Positions 1 to 12,334 of a DNA stretch of 64,000 nt are shown here, piece after piece. Every line of letters starts with the position of its first letter. Positions within the stretch are counted from its first letter, which is position 1. The position numbers and the translations under genes are program-made. The DNA comes from Beroe forskalii. Its lineage: Eukaryota; Ctenophora; Nuda; Beroida; Beroidae. A model generated the notes under the pieces. It was not told where the DNA came from and searched no databases. It was given only the letters and a program-made list of their open reading frames with translations. The stretch spans positions 744,001 through 808,000 of the forward strand of contig WFMF01000030.1 of the NCBI GenBank assembly GCA_011033025.1, in the 5' to 3' direction.

Positions 1-451
1 TCGCCCAGAACGTGGGAGTTCTCACGCTCTCGCTCACTCAGTAATTGTCCCCATCCTCGGAGATTGTCCCCTTCTTGTAAACGGGATGATTCAAATTTAA
101 ATATATGATGAATCAAGCATCAATACAGATTTAATCGAGTTATAGATTAATCAAGTATTGTGAATCGACTATTGCTTAAGTGTGACCCAATTGCAATGCT
201 ATTTCTATAGAAGTATATATGTAAGCTCAGTAGGCTCTGTTAGAGCTTAGTTGATACTAGACATCGCAGACAGTGTCACCCCCGTCATTGGATAAGGTAT
301 AGCTACAAGTTCATCCAAGATATAATTTTGACTCAGATGAGATGGGCTTAGCAATACCGGCTTCTGATGCGGCTGGTATTCAAATTTTATCCCCAACCCC
401 ATAATATTTTTTAAACCGTCATTTTACCGTCCTTTGAGCGAATTATTGCAG
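1..451. other. upstream flank, no gene recognised
   Basis: AT-rich sequence with stops in all frames and no recognisable exon. It ends at an acceptor-like TTATTGCAG at 443-451 that would open the candidate exon at 452. It is probably intron of the gene ending at 3438, but nothing here proves that. Confidence 0.4.
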
Positions 452-3438
452 GAGTCCCCTGGGGGTCCTGCGGCAGTTATACCACGCGGGAGAACCTATG
501 GAGCTATGAGGTAGGTACGGGTCCGAGTAATATGGTTGTATGGGTAGATGAGTATAGCGTCAGTGTATACGTGTATGGGTACTGGTAGATGAGTGTAGTG
601 AAATGTATGGTAGATGAGTGCATGAGTAAAGGGTAGATGGATGTAGCATGAGTTTATGGCAGATGAGTGTAGCGTGAGTGTATGGGTAGATATATAGCGT
701 GAGCTCCTGGGTAGATTCCGCATGAGTGTATGGGTAGATGGATGCAGCATGAATGTATGGGTAGATGAGTGTAGCGTGAGTGTATGGGAAGATGAGGGGT
801 AGCGTGCGGGTAGATGAGTGAACTTGAGTGTATGGGTAGATGGAGTGCGCGTGAGTGTATGTGATTGGGTGAGGTAAGGGTAGATGGATGTAGCATGAGT
901 CCAGATGGTAGACATGTAAGTGAGTGTATGGGCAGATGAGTGTAGTGAGTGTATGGGCAGATGAGTATGTATGTTAGATGGATGTAGCGTGAGTGTGGGG
1001 TAGATGAGTGTAGCATGAGTGTATGGGTAGATGGATGTAGCATGAGTTTATGGGTAGATGAGTGTAGCGTGAGTGTATCGTGAGTGTATGGGTAGATGAG
1101 TGTAGCATGAGTGTATGGGTAGATGGATGCAGCATGAATGTATGGGTAGATGAGTGTAGCGTGAGTGTATGGGTAGATGAGTGTAGCGTGAGTGTATGGG
1201 AAGATGAGTGTAGCGTGAGTGTATGGGTAGATGAGTGTAGCGTGAGTGTATGGGTAGATGGATGTAGCGTGAGTGTATGGGTAGATGAGTGTAGCGTGAG
1301 TGTATGGGTAGATGGATGTAGCATGAGTTTATGGGTAGATGAGTGTAGCGTGAGTGTATGGGTAGATGAGTGTAGCATGATCAGTTTATGGGTAGATGGA
1401 TGTAGCGTGAGTGTATGGGTAGATGGATGCAGCGTGAATGTATGGGAGTATGGGTAGATGAGTGTAGCATGAGTGTATGGGTAGATGGATGTAGCATAAG
1501 TTTATGGGTAGATGAGTGTAGCGTGAGTGTATGGGTAGATGAGTATAGCGTGAGTGTATGGGTAGATGAGTGTAGCATGAGTGTAGCATGAGTGTATGGG
1601 TAGATGGATGCAGCATGAATGTATGTGTAGATGAGTGTAGCGTGAGTCTTAGGAGTCTATGGGTAGATGAGTGTAGCGTGAGTGTATGGGAAGATGAGTG
1701 TAGCGTGAGTGTATGGGTAGATGAGTGTAGCGTGAGTGTATGGGTAGATGGATATAGCGTGAGTGTATGGGTAGATGAGTGTAGCGTGAGTGTATGGGTA
1801 GATGAGTGTAGCATGAGTGTATGGGTAGATAAGTGTTGCGTGAGTGTATGAGTAGATGGATGTAGCGTGAGTGTATGGGTAGATGAGTGTAGCGTGAGTC
1901 TATGGGTAGATGAGTGTAGCGTGAGTGTATGGGAAGATGAGTGTAGCGTGAGTGTATGGGTAGATGAGTGTAGCGTGAGTGTATGGGTAGATGGATGTAG
2001 CGTGAGTGTATGGGTAGATGAGTGTAGCGTGAGTGTATGGGTAGATGAGTGTAGCATGAGTGTATGGGTAGATGAGTGTTGCGTGAGTGTATGGGTAGAT
2101 GGATGTAGCGTGAGTGTATGGGTAGATGAGTGTAGCGTGAGTGTATGGGTAGATGGATGTAGCATGAGTTTATGGGTAGATGAGTGTAGCGTGAGTGTAT
2201 GGGTAGATGAGTGTAGCGTGAGTGTATGGGTAGATGAGTGTAGCGTGAGTGTATGGGTAGATGAGTGTAGCGTGAGTGTATGGGTAGATGGATGTAGCGT
2301 GAGTGTATGGGTAGATGGATGTAGCATGAGTGTATGTGTATATGAGTGTAGCATGAGTGTATGGGTAGATGAGTGTAGCGTGAGTGTATGGGTAGATGAG
2401 TGTAGCGTGAGTGTATAATGTATATGAGTAGATGGATGTAGCGTGAGTGTATGGGTAGATGAGTGTAGCGTGAGTGTATGGGTAGATGAGTGTAGCATGA
2501 GTGTATGGGTAGATGAGTGTATGGGTAGATGAGTGTTGCGTGAGTGTATGGGTAGATGGATGTAGCGTGAGTGTATGGGTAAATGAGTGTAGCGTGAGTG
2601 TATGGGTAGATGGATGTAGCGTGAGTGTATGGGTAGATGAGTGTAGCGTGAGTGTATGGGTAGATGGATGTAGCGTGAGTGTATGGGTAGACGGATGCAG
2701 CGTGATCAGTGTATGGGTAGATGAGTGTAGCGTGAGTGTATGGGAAGATGGATGTAGCGTGAGTGTATGGGTAGATGAGTGTAGCGTGATCAGTGTATGG
2801 GTAGATGAGTGTAGAGTGAGTGTATGGGAAGATGGATGTAGCGTGAGTGTATGGGTAGATGGATGTAGCGTGAGTGTATGGGTAGATGTGTGTAGCGTGA
2901 GTCAGAGTGTATGGGTAGATGGATGTAGCGTGATCAGTGTATGGGTAGATGGATAAAGCGTGATCATGTAGGATATCCGAACCCTGTTAGTGCCGCTGAC
3001 ATACCTGAAGTTCTAAGCCTGAATAAGCTCTCAGATCACATTTCATCCTGTCAGTAACGAGCACTGAACTTATGCCTATGGTTACCTCGAGGTTTCTCCC
3101 TCATCACCTCCCGTAACTGCCTGCCCCTCCACCTCCGATGACGTACTGACCATCAATATCATCCCCTGCAGATGCTGCTCCCCTTGCAGTTGAGCTGAGC
3201 TTCCGGGACAGCTCAGCCTCAACCCGCGCCTTCACCCGTCTTCAAACTTCTACGGGTAAGACGAAGTTGAGCATTGATGATGCTTCCTTCCACTAGTTCA
3301 GGAAGAACCAGAACGGAACAGTGCAGTGCTCTTCCGCTGTTTGAAGAAGAAGTGATGTACAGCCTCCTTCACCCTGACAGAGTGACAGCAAACCTGGAGC
3401 GAATCATTCGCAGTAACCTTACTCACAAGAATCATTAA
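452..3438 (+). CDS. C-terminal exons of an unrecognised gene
   Basis: I do not recognise the product. Three exons fit together by splice signal and phase. The first is 452-514 (acceptor TTATTGCAG, donor gtacgg; an alternative donor is at 511), reading VPWGSCGSYTTRENLWSYEV. The second is 3172-3255 (acceptor ccctgcag, donor gtaaga), containing LAVELSFRDSSASTRAF. The third is 3302-3438 (acceptor ctagttcag), containing ALPLFEEEVMYSLLHPDRV and ending SNLTHKNH with a TAA stop. The last two exons join in phase 1 with no stop and have protein-like composition; the first is less certain. A 2.4 kb minisatellite fills the intron between 514 and 3172. A polyadenylation hexamer lies 320 bp past the stop. 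The 5' part of the gene is off the left edge. Confidence 0.5.
520..2965. repeat. 27-bp minisatellite, about 90 units
   Basis: The unit is 27 bp and opens with GTGAGTGTATGGGTAGATGA; copies differ by a few substitutions, by aTG versus gTG before AGT, and by occasional 3-4 bp insertions such as 'atca'. Because 27 is divisible by 3, every frame without a stop gives a long false ORF with a 9-residue repeat (SVWVDECSV on +, THTLTLHSS on -). The left 400 bp is the most degenerate and the middle the most uniform. It lies a few bases past the donor of the candidate exon 452-514. Confidence 0.95.
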
Positions 3439-3759
3439 TTTTGAGTGTTATTTATGTTATGTGTGCTTGCGACAAATCTACAAATTCCCTGGTTACATCC
3501 GACCTACGGCTACACAAGTCTAACAGTTACACACCGACACTACACAGTACACACGGGAGTACAATGTACATTGTCCCCTAGTGAGCAGGATTGTCCCCTG
3601 TCGTTCTACATGCACAGCAGCATATCATACTGGTCCTGTCATTTGCTTCATCCCACCCCAATAGCCCATACTATGTCGATCAGTTTATCAAATGCTCAGC
3701 ATCATCACCACTTCACCCTCATTAACATTCGGTCATTCGGAGCTAGTGTGTGATATTTC

Positions 3760-3765
3760 AATAAA
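3760..3765 (+). other. polyadenylation signal AATAAA
   Basis: AATAAA about 320 bp after the TAA stop at 3436-3438. It is the first such hexamer downstream of that gene on the + strand, so it is the likely 3' end signal. Confidence 0.45.
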
Positions 3766-4233
3766 CACGGCCTTCCGCCTTTGTTGTAAACTATATTTGA
3801 AAATTCCTTGAAATAACGGTCAAGTACACCCTACTTCGATCTAGCAAATATCGGTCAAATACACCCTACTTCGATCTATATCTCGCGGAACTGCAGCAGA
3901 ATCTTGCGCGCGCGGATATAAGCGCGCGCGTAGAATCCGCGGATGGTCACGCCATACCGCGCCTTCCATACAAGTATGGCCGACACAAATCGTCAACGCT
4001 CCAGGGGTTCCCGGGGTCCAATTTCAAAAAACCGGATATCCTCGGTCTTGTCTCACCGAGATCTATCGCTCAGGGGTTGAGCACCAAAAATTTAATTTTT
4101 TTGGTGCACCCTACTCAAAAAGTCGAAATGATAGCGACGTAATTCTCACGTTTAATGCATGAAAGTTCTTGCAGTAGCAATTATCACAACTTGAACTGAT
4201 TGTCGTACGTTTTATGCCAAAAAAGAGTGATAT
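3766..4233. other. intergenic, short repeats and hairpins
   Basis: No coding exon seen. Contents: a 27-bp direct repeat at 3817-3843 and 3852-3878 (core TACACCCTACTTCGATCTA), a GCGCGCGC-flanked hairpin near 3905-3930, and an A/T hairpin around 4080-4107 with arms GCACCAAAAA and TTTTTGGTGC. Confidence 0.5.
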
Positions 4234-4898
4234 GGATAGCCAAAAACAATTGAAAATTGTTTGGGTTACGCAGCCACTCCAGTACCTAAAATTATACGAT
4301 TAAAACTATAATTGATATGAGTTTAAATCGCAGCCTGTCCGTGGCGGTGTGCTTTGGTTACTAAGAAATATCTTGGTCACGCATATGATGTGAGCTTATT
4401 ACACAGTACACCCGTAACAACTTTCTACTTCATTCTTGTCGAATATCTTCACAATCGCGATGTTGTAACTCCAACCATAATAAGTGTGACTTCGACCTTC
4501 GTGTTTCCTAACGGCATTATTAAAGAAGTGGACTCATTTTTTACATTGCAATCGCCCTCAGAGTCGCTAAAGATGACGATTTCAATCATCAAATAGGGAT
4601 TAACGTACGATTAATTAAAAGGCATGCGTTCAAGCCTATTCACGTGAAAACACACTTAAAATAATGTTAGAAATTATAGATACTTTCTTTACGCGTCCGC
4701 ACTCACGATTAGGTAACTGAAGGAGATTCAAACGGCAGTGAGTTGATAAATGTAAAGTTCTGCTTATTTCTTAGTAACCAAAGCACACCGCCACGGACAG
4801 GCTGCGATTTAAACTCATATCAATAGTTTTAATCGTATAATTTTAGGTACTGGAGTGGCTGCGTAACCCAAACAATTTTCAATTGTTTTTGGCTATCC
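4234..4898. mobile_element. MITE with ~130-bp terminal inverted repeats
   Basis: The left arm starts GGATAGCCAAAAACAATTG and runs through TGGTTACTAAGAAATA near 4370. Its reverse complement starts near 4765 and ends CAATTGTTTTTGGCTATCC at 4898. The arms are about 130 bp with one or two small indels. Both sides are flanked by TAT (4231-4233 and 4899-4901), a possible 3-bp target duplication, although the right side is itself TA-rich. The interior of about 400 bp has no transposase. The superfamily is undetermined. Confidence 0.8.
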
Positions 4899-5085
<187 letters not shown>

Positions 5086-5159
5086 GGCTGGCGATTCGTT
5101 TTCACGTTAGCATCAAAATTATATCTTAATCGTGTTGCAAGATAGTTACAATGAATCAG

Positions 5160-5725
5160 AAAAATATAGAAAAATTTTTGTGGTCACCCTGAGGGTCACG
5201 GTGGCCACGCCCTTTTTTTTCGCAAAATTTAAAGTTCCGAATTTTTTCAAAATTCTTTCTTCGCCGAGTTGCTTATGATGAACAAAAATTTTGAGAAATT
5301 TGTCCGCAATATTGGGTCACTCTGAGGGGCGTGGGGGCCACGCCCTTTTTTTCCGCAAAATTTAAAGTTCTGAATTTTTTCAAAATTCTTTCTTCGCCGA
5401 GTTGCTTATGATGAACAAAAATTTTGAGAATTTTGTCCGCAATATTGGGTCACTCTGAGGGGCGTGGGGGCCACGCCCTTTTTTTCGCAAAATTCAAAGT
5501 TCCGAATTTTTTCAAAATTCCCTCTTCACCGAGTTGCTTATGATGAATAAAAATTTTGACAATTTTGTCCGCAATATTGGGTCACCCTGAGGGGCGTGGG
5601 GGGCCACGCCCTTTTTTTTCGCAAAATTCAAAGTTCCGAATTTTTTCAAAATTCCCTCTTCACCGAGTTGCTTATGATGAATAAAAATTTTGAGAATTTT
5701 TTTCCGCAATATTGGGCCACCCTTC
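5160..5725. repeat. 133-bp tandem repeat, about four units
   Basis: The landmark GGCCACGCCC followed by a T-run recurs at 5206, 5339, 5472 and 5605, exactly 133 bp apart. Each unit also carries TCGCCGAGTTGCTTATGATG (or TCACC variant), a run of AAAATTTT motifs, and GTCACTCTGAGGGGCGTGG. The first copy is the most diverged and the last is truncated. No coding function is suggested. Confidence 0.92.
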
Positions 5726-6597
5726 ACCATAATTTAGCTTGACCTCATTTTGAATAGCAAAATTGTTACTAACCAGCCCAAATTGATGCATAGGATAGCT
5801 ATAGTGATGGTTTGATGTCAGAGGAAGAATAGAGACGATGGAAAGAGATGTTAGGTGATGTTAGGTGATGTAGTATTATATCATGGGTTATGATGACGAA
5901 TGTAGCTAAATGATGGCAGTTTCGAGACTGGTGCTGTAAAAGGATATGCTGACATAGGTAATATATGGTAGAGTAGTAGGTAATCCAGCATAAATGTCCT
6001 AGAATAGGTAATCAATACGATTTTTAATTATATTATATTATTTTGTATTTTAGATGTAGTGAATTCAATGTCATATCTACTTTCTGATGTATTCTAGATG
6101 TTATATTCCTATGAGTATAAAGAAAATCATGAAAGCATTACCCCCACGGCGATTATTATCATGATTCTAATATCAGTGGCAGACTCAGGTTCTAACTTAA
6201 TTAAGCTGATTTTTGACTGCAAATATATTAAAATTTCTATTAAAAAACTTGATTAAAGATTTTTCCATTACAATTATAATCTTCTTTATCAAAACAATCA
6301 CGGCCATTTTGCTGTTGGTTGGGTGGAGATGTGACAACGGTTGCCCTCCAAGTACTAAACAGTGGGTGACCTTCGACACATGTCTCCATGCAACTGATCG
6401 ATATCGATCGGGCTGTGACATGGAAATTAAACTTTGTGTACAAATGTCAAAAACCTGATCTATACTCCATTCATGAGTCTGACACAATTATGAACTTGTT
6501 AACTAGGTGTAATCTATGAATGGTGGGTGGGATATAAAATATAAATTGATTTTGTCGAAAATGATAAAATTTTAGTTTGATTGAAAAAAAATTTTAG
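5726..6597. other. no gene seen upstream of the Helitron repeat exon
   Basis: AT-rich sequence with a short GATGTTAGGT duplication near 5850. The 5' end of the autonomous Helitron should lie here or further left, but I could not find the TC terminus shared by the other copies. Confidence 0.4.
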
Positions 6598-7540
6598 TTT
6601 GATTGAAGAGTTTCTTACTGAAACTACCGAGGAGCGCCGCTTGAGGTTGGAATGGAAACGTGAATCGCTTAAGGAGGAATCTCCACATGCGAAATCAAAT
6701 AGACTGAAACGTAAATCAGCAGCAGAGAAAGAACGGCATCAACAAGAATCTGCTGAGGAGAGATCTAGAAGACTTCACAAGAAATCTGAATCACAAGCAG
6801 AAAGGTTAGAGCAAGAGTCTGCTGAGGAGAGAACTAGAAGACTTAACCAGGTCTCTGCATCACAAGCGAAAAGGCTAGAGCAAGAATCTGCAGATGAGAG
6901 AACTAGAAGACTTAACCAGGTCTCTGCATCACAAGCGAAAAGGCTAGAGCAAGAATCTGCAGATGAGAGAACTAGAAGACTTAACCAGGTCTCTGCATCA
7001 CAAGAAAAAAGGCTAGAGCAAGAATCTGCAGATGAGAGAACTAGAAGACTTAACCAGGTCTCTGCATCACAAGCAAAAAGGCTAGAGCAAGAATCTGCAG
7101 ATGAGAGAACTAGAAGACTTAGCCAGGTCTCTGCATCACAAGCAGAAAGGTTAGAGCAAGAATCTGCAGATGAAAGAACTAGAAGACTTAAGCAGGTCTC
7201 TGCATCACAAGCAAAAAGGCTAGAGCAAGAATCTGCAGATGAGAGAACTAGAAGACTTAACCAGGTCTCTGCATCACAAGCAAAAAGGCTAGAGCAAGAA
7301 TCTGCAGATGAGAGATCAGAACGACTTGATCGCCTTTCTTCTAATCAGATAAGGAGGATTGCGAACGAATCTCCCGAAAGCAGGGCGGAACGAATGAACA
7401 TTTTATCCACCGCACAAGCTCACAGACTAACCTGTGAAACACCAGATGTCCGAAAAACGAGGTTGCTTGATTGTGCTGTTAGATATGATGATGACAGGCA
7501 TTCTCCAGCTTCAAGTGCCGGTTCGTTAAGTTATTTTTGA
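6598..7540 (+). CDS. Helitron N-terminal exon with 23-residue repeats
   Basis: An open frame entered through an acceptor-like AAAATTTTAG; no ATG is near the start, so it is likely an internal exon or the start is further upstream. Six to eight 69-bp units between about 6745 and 7320 encode a 23-residue Glu/Arg repeat, core KRLEQESADERTRRLNQ, predicted to be helical and highly charged. Flanking less regular units (RRLRLEWKRES, RSERLDRLSS, SRAERMNILS) extend the array. Charged repeats of this kind commonly precede the Helitron-like N domain in invertebrate Helitron proteins. The near-identity of the central units indicates recent expansion or gene conversion. Confidence 0.6.
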
Positions 7541-8169
7541 GCATGACTATTTTTAAGCATACCTAAGTTCTTTTAACCATACATAATATAAATCAATGTG
7601 TTTTAACATTCTAAGATGTTGAGATAGCTTCACTTTCACATTGTCAAAATCTTAACTTTTTCAGCCTGTCGCCGGTCGCTGTACCCCTTCCCGGAAGATA
7701 CTGCAAGTGGGACTCCTTACCAACCAAGGCAGCTGTTTTCCCGTGATCTGCCAGATGGTAAGGCACTATAAACTCACTTACGCAATCGACGACAGTATAT
7801 TGAGAAGTTCATAAATTCCAGCTATGGCCAATTTATGTCCTCCTTTTTTACAATCTTTATATGTAAAACTGTACATTTATTTTCAGTAATTGTTCACCGA
7901 CATGACGAACAGCCAGGCTCTGCTGCTCCGAATCCTACCAGCCCTGGACCAATTCAAGCTCCACTCTGCCCTTCGAATGTACAAGACACTGATCTACACT
8001 CAACGTCCATCCCACTATTGCTTACATCAGGTAATTGGTAGTGGTACATTTGGGTGCTTGGGAAGCCTAGAATACTTTTTTCGTTATAAAGTATGATAAC
8101 GATTGTGGCGGAAGCACGTCATACTCATATTGAAATAATTTTGATGACATCATAACATCATATTATATT

Positions 8170-8980
8170 TTCTACAGAGGACTCCCCTCAACCTGGCCCT
8201 TCTCGAACACCAGCAACTCAAGGACGTGGGAGGAGAGGGAGACCTAGAGGCAGAACGAACCCTGGACCAACTCCTTCAGCACCTGGACATAGATCAACAG
8301 GTTGGTATCGGATAGGTGGGGCTTTAATCTCAATCATATGGTTGTTCGTCAGGGGGCAAAACTTAGGGTAGGGGAGCAATAGTTGGCATATGAGCATCTT
8401 GCAATTGGCGTCGATTTCAAGGTGCTCATATGCCTCAAAAGTTGACCATAATTCCAATTTCAGATGCCACTGAATTTGATGATGGGGCGACACAGCAGCC
8501 AGACTCCCCTCAACCTGGCCCTTCTCGAACACCAGCAACTCAAGGACGTGGGAGGAGAAGGAGACCTAGAGGCAGAACGGACCCTGGACCACGGACACGT
8601 TCTCCGACATTAGGTAAAGTATGTTTTAGTTTTTATAGTGTATATTATATCTCTGATTATGAAACAGTATGATTTTAAAAAATTGTCAAATGCATTACAA
8701 AATTACAAAATTTGCAAAATTAATGCTTATTGTTTCAGGGTCCATTCCCGTTGATCCTCCTGAACAGCCACGAGGACGTCCAGTAAATGCGAGAGGGAAT
8801 GCAAGGGCGCGCAGAGATAGAGAACCCAGTAGAAGAAACCCCCGTGCTGCGCCTGCTCGCCGTGGTGGTCGCCCAACCAGACGCCGTGGTGGTCGCCCAA
8901 CCAGACGCCGTGGTGGTCGCCCAACCAGACGCCGTGGTGCCCATGCTACACGTGGTTTGGACCCTCGGAGGTTTAGAGGA
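8170..8980 (+). pseudogene. Helitron Arg/Pro-rich linker segments, one duplicated
   Basis: Three basic, proline-rich segments lie between the repeat exon and the Rep domain. A stretch encoding DSPQPGPSRTPATQGRGRR occurs twice, at 8179-8273 and 8501-8592, about 322 bp apart and nearly identical in DNA, so it is a tandem segment duplication. A third segment at 8740-8980 has three exact 24-bp repeats encoding RRGGRPTR. Exon boundaries were not resolved. The frame changes at about 8970 relative to the downstream Rep frame. Confidence 0.5.
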
Positions 8981-11645
8981 AAAACATTGGCAGAGCAACT
9001 GATGTTAATGACTTTCTTGAACGTGACATACCGGAACAATTCCTCACAGAATTCCATGCTCATTTCGCCCCTTTTGTTTGCCCCCACTGCAATGCATACC
9101 TTTGGGAAAAAGAAAACAAGAACACGTGTTGCATGGGGGGCAAAGTGAGACTCCCTAGCCTGCCACCTCCACCTGATGAACTGTTGCCCATTTTTGATGC
9201 CAGAGGCTCACATTTTCTCAAGAACGTTAGGGCTTACAACAACCTTTTTGCTATGGCATCCCTTGGATGTAGTGAAGTGAGGCAACAAGGCTTCAGCCCC
9301 ACATTTACCATTCAAGGAAAGATGTATCACAGAATTGGTGCCCTGCTACCCGCTCCTGGAGAGAGCCCAAAATTCGCCCAGTTATATTTCCATGACACGG
9401 AAAATCGAGTCAGCAATAGATTGGATATCCTAGATGGGTTGGACCATGCGACTGTAATGCTGATTGAGGATGCTATCGCAAGACATAATCCCTATGTTTC
9501 TTCTCTCAAATATGGACTTGAACTAATGCAACAGTCACCTGATTTACGCTTGGTAATGCACGCTGACGCCAATAAGCGCCCTTCTGATGCACACTCTCGG
9601 ACTTACAACCTGCCGACTGCATCAGAAGTTGGGGCGCTTCTTCCAGGGCAAAATGCTGCAAATCTTGATGTTATCCTACATTCTCGAGATGGCCCTTTGC
9701 AGCGTATCAACACTGTTCACCGATCATATGACCCGCTGCATTATGTCCTCATGTTTCCCAGAGGGGAGGATGGTTTCCAATTAGGCCTCAAAACAAGCCA
9801 TGGAAAAACCCTTACAGCCCTTAATTTTTATAACTATAGGCTCCGGTCTCGGGAAAATGAATGGAACATTGTCATGCGGTGTCGAAGGTTAACTCAACAG
9901 TATGCTGTTGATAGTTGGGCGAAGATAGAAGGAGGACGTCTCGATTGGGTGAGGCGAAACCAGTCTGAGATAAAGGCAGATAAGTACAATGGGCTACTTG
10001 ATGCTCAGGCGGAAGGGGACTTGCCAAATGCCGGCCGGAGAGTAATACTTCCACCAACAATCTATGGCTCTCCTCGATTTTACAGCGAAGCTTTCCAAGA
10101 TGCAATGTGTGGTGTTCGTAAATGTGGGAAGCCTCACCTTTTTTTGACTCCTACCTGCAATCCTAAATGGGACGAAATAGTTAATAACCTTAATGAAGGT
10201 GAAACTCCAGCTGACAGGCCAGATTTGTGTGCAAGGGTCTTTAAAATCAAAATTGACCAGATTCTTACTGACATCACACAGAATCACATTTTTGGTGAGA
10301 TTGTAGCTTATACTGCAGTCGTGGAGTTTCAGAAAAGAGGTCTACCCCATGTTCATATTGTTGTTACCCTAGCAAACAATGCAAGGCCAAGGACACCTGA
10401 AGAGGTTGACAGAATTGTGTCAGCTGAAATTCCAGACAGGGCTTCAAATCCTAGATTGTACGATATTGTAACAAGCAACAATCTTCATGGCCCATGTGGA
10501 AATGTTAACAGGGGGAGTGTGTGTATGGTAGGGGAGGGGCAAGATAGGAAATGTTCTAAGAGTTTCCCTAAACCACTTTGTGCACAAACTGTTTTGTCTG
10601 AACGTAACTACCCACAGTACCGACGCTGTAGCCCCCAGGATGGAGGAAACATCTACCAGAAGAACATCGGTACAGCAGCTCATCCAAATATATTTGACAT
10701 GGATAATAGCTGGGTCGTCCCTTATACTTTATAGCCCATATCTTTCTTTAAGGTATAACTGTCACATCAACGTTGAGATTGTTTACTCTGTTCAGTGTGT
10801 CAAATATTTGTTTAAATACATCACCAAGGGACAAGACCGAGTGGTATTTGATCTCAGTAGTACAAATGAAGTAGAGAACTATGTGAATGCAAGGTACATC
10901 TCTGCAAGTGAGGCGTTCTGGAGAATGTATGGTTTTCCTTTGCACCACAGGTCTCCACTGCCACCTCCCTGGCGAGCAGGTAGAGTTTTTTACTGATGGT
11001 CAGGAACAGGATGTGTTAGACAGAGGTCCACGCTTTACCAAACTGGAAGCCTACTTCCAAACCAATGTAACAGATCCCCTTGCACGAACCATTTTGTACC
11101 CAGACTTTCCTGACCACTACACCTGGGACAGTGGGCAGAGAAAATGGAAAAGACGGTTGAGAGGCAAATCGATGGGGAGGATTCCTATCATTAACCTCAA
11201 TCCCCACACGGCTGAAGTTTTCTATCTAAGAATGTTGCTTCACAATAAGTCTGGCGCTACATCGTTTCAAGACCTGAGGACCATTGGTGGAGTTGAGGCT
11301 CCCACGTTTCAAGAAGCCTGCGTTAGACTTGGGCTGTTGGAGTCCGACGATAACCTTGACAGAGTCATGGAGGAGGCAGCTTCTATAAGATTTGGAGACC
11401 AGCTAAGGGATGTGTTTGCTAACCTGCTCATCTACAATCGACCATCAGATCCATCCTCTTTCTGGAGTCGACATTGCAGTAACTTAGTTGAGGACTATGT
11501 TAGGCAAGCTGGCGTTGCCTCTCCAACTCAGGCGATGTACAACCGGGCACTGCAATATCTAAGTGACAGATTTGATCTTGATGACCTCCGATATGAGAGT
11601 TTCCACTTACCTCCTCTTATCACAGATCCAAATGGTCCAGCAGCT
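8968..11645 (+). pseudogene. Helitron Rep region (Helitron-like N domain), frameshifted
   Basis: The first frame runs from about 8968 to 10734. It begins with a Cys/His cluster (VCPHCNAYLWEKENKNTCC) upstream of the first ATG at 9133. It continues with the Helitron-like N domain, Rep motif 1 (HLFLTPTCNPKWDEI) and the two-His motif (RGLPHVHIVV). The frame breaks near 10725, where a near-duplicated 7-nt CTTTAT segment leads to a stop, and resumes in the next frame with CHINVEI and the catalytic-Tyr motif YLFKYITKG at about 10806-10832. A second shift near 10960 moves to the third frame (CHLPGEQVEFF), which is open to 11645, where the MULE insertion starts. All Rep motifs are present, so decay is recent. 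Confidence 0.88.
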
Positions 11646-11875
11646 GGGAACCGGACACGAGGTCGGGGGACACGAGGTCGGTGGACGCTAGGTCGGCGAC
11701 GGAAAACCAGGGTGGACGTTAGGTCGGCAAATCCCCACAGGGTGGACACGAGGTCGGCAGCAGCTAATTACTTATCCAAGTCATCAAGAGACCTGGTTCC
11801 AGGTCTCAGGAGGAAAGCGTGCCCGTCTGCCGCTGACTCCGCTGACCCTCTCAAAGTAGCCAAGGAAGGGCATCC

Positions 11876-12334
11876 TCAGGAGGGAGGTGGACCAGTCACA
11901 GCACAGTAGATCTGATGATTGGTAGTGGTGGTTGTGGCAGCCATCTGCTTGATCTTGGAGCGGGCCTCAGCAGCATTGGAGTCTGCGGCGTCAGCAGGGT
12001 GGGAGTGGGGTTTGCCAAGGGAGTGGAAGGCATCATTGAGACTGTAGAGGCGTCCAGGGCAGGCATTCCGCTGGACACGCCTCCAGGACTGTCTGCCGTC
12101 TGTCAGGAGCTTGCCGTCTCTGGAGTAGCGGTAGCCAGCATGAAGAAGGACTCTAGAGGTGAGGGTTCTGCCTTGGATGATCATGATGGATGTGCTGTAG
12201 GAGGAGGAGGGGTTGGTTGAGAGGAGGAGGAGGGGTTGGTGGAAGGAGCAGGGTGGAGAGGGGGAGGAGGAGGGTATGAGGACTGCGTTGGCTGCAGCTA
12301 GATGTTCAAAGGTTCTTTGTAGTGTAGAAGACAT
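11876..12334 (-). CDS. FLYWCH-like zinc-finger protein of the MULE element
   Basis: A 152-aa open frame on the minus strand between the two TIR arms. Residues ~55-115 resemble a FLYWCH finger: LLHAGYRYSRDGK, then SWRRVQRNACPGRLYS, then a HSH pair in LGKPHSHPADA. FLYWCH fingers are typical DNA-binding domains at the N-terminus of animal MULE transposases. The usual W-x-C cysteine is replaced (SWRR), so the metal site may be incomplete unless the next Cys substitutes. The C-terminal ~40 residues are low complexity and the catalytic domain is absent. It could be a TIR-binding repressor or simply a deletion remnant. Confidence 0.55.
   Translation of the reverse strand: MSSTLQRTFEHLAAANAVLIPSSSPSPPCSFHQPLLLLSTNPSSSYSTSIMIIQGRTLTSRVLLHAGYRYSRDGKLLTDGRQSWRRVQRNACPGRLYSLNDAFHSLGKPHSHPADAADSNAAEARSKIKQMAATTTTTNHQIYCAVTGPPPS

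Noticed and set aside
496-2956. Long ORFs on both strands with 9-residue repeats
   Set aside because: They are the 27-bp minisatellite read in frame; unit length is a multiple of 3 and both strands are open.
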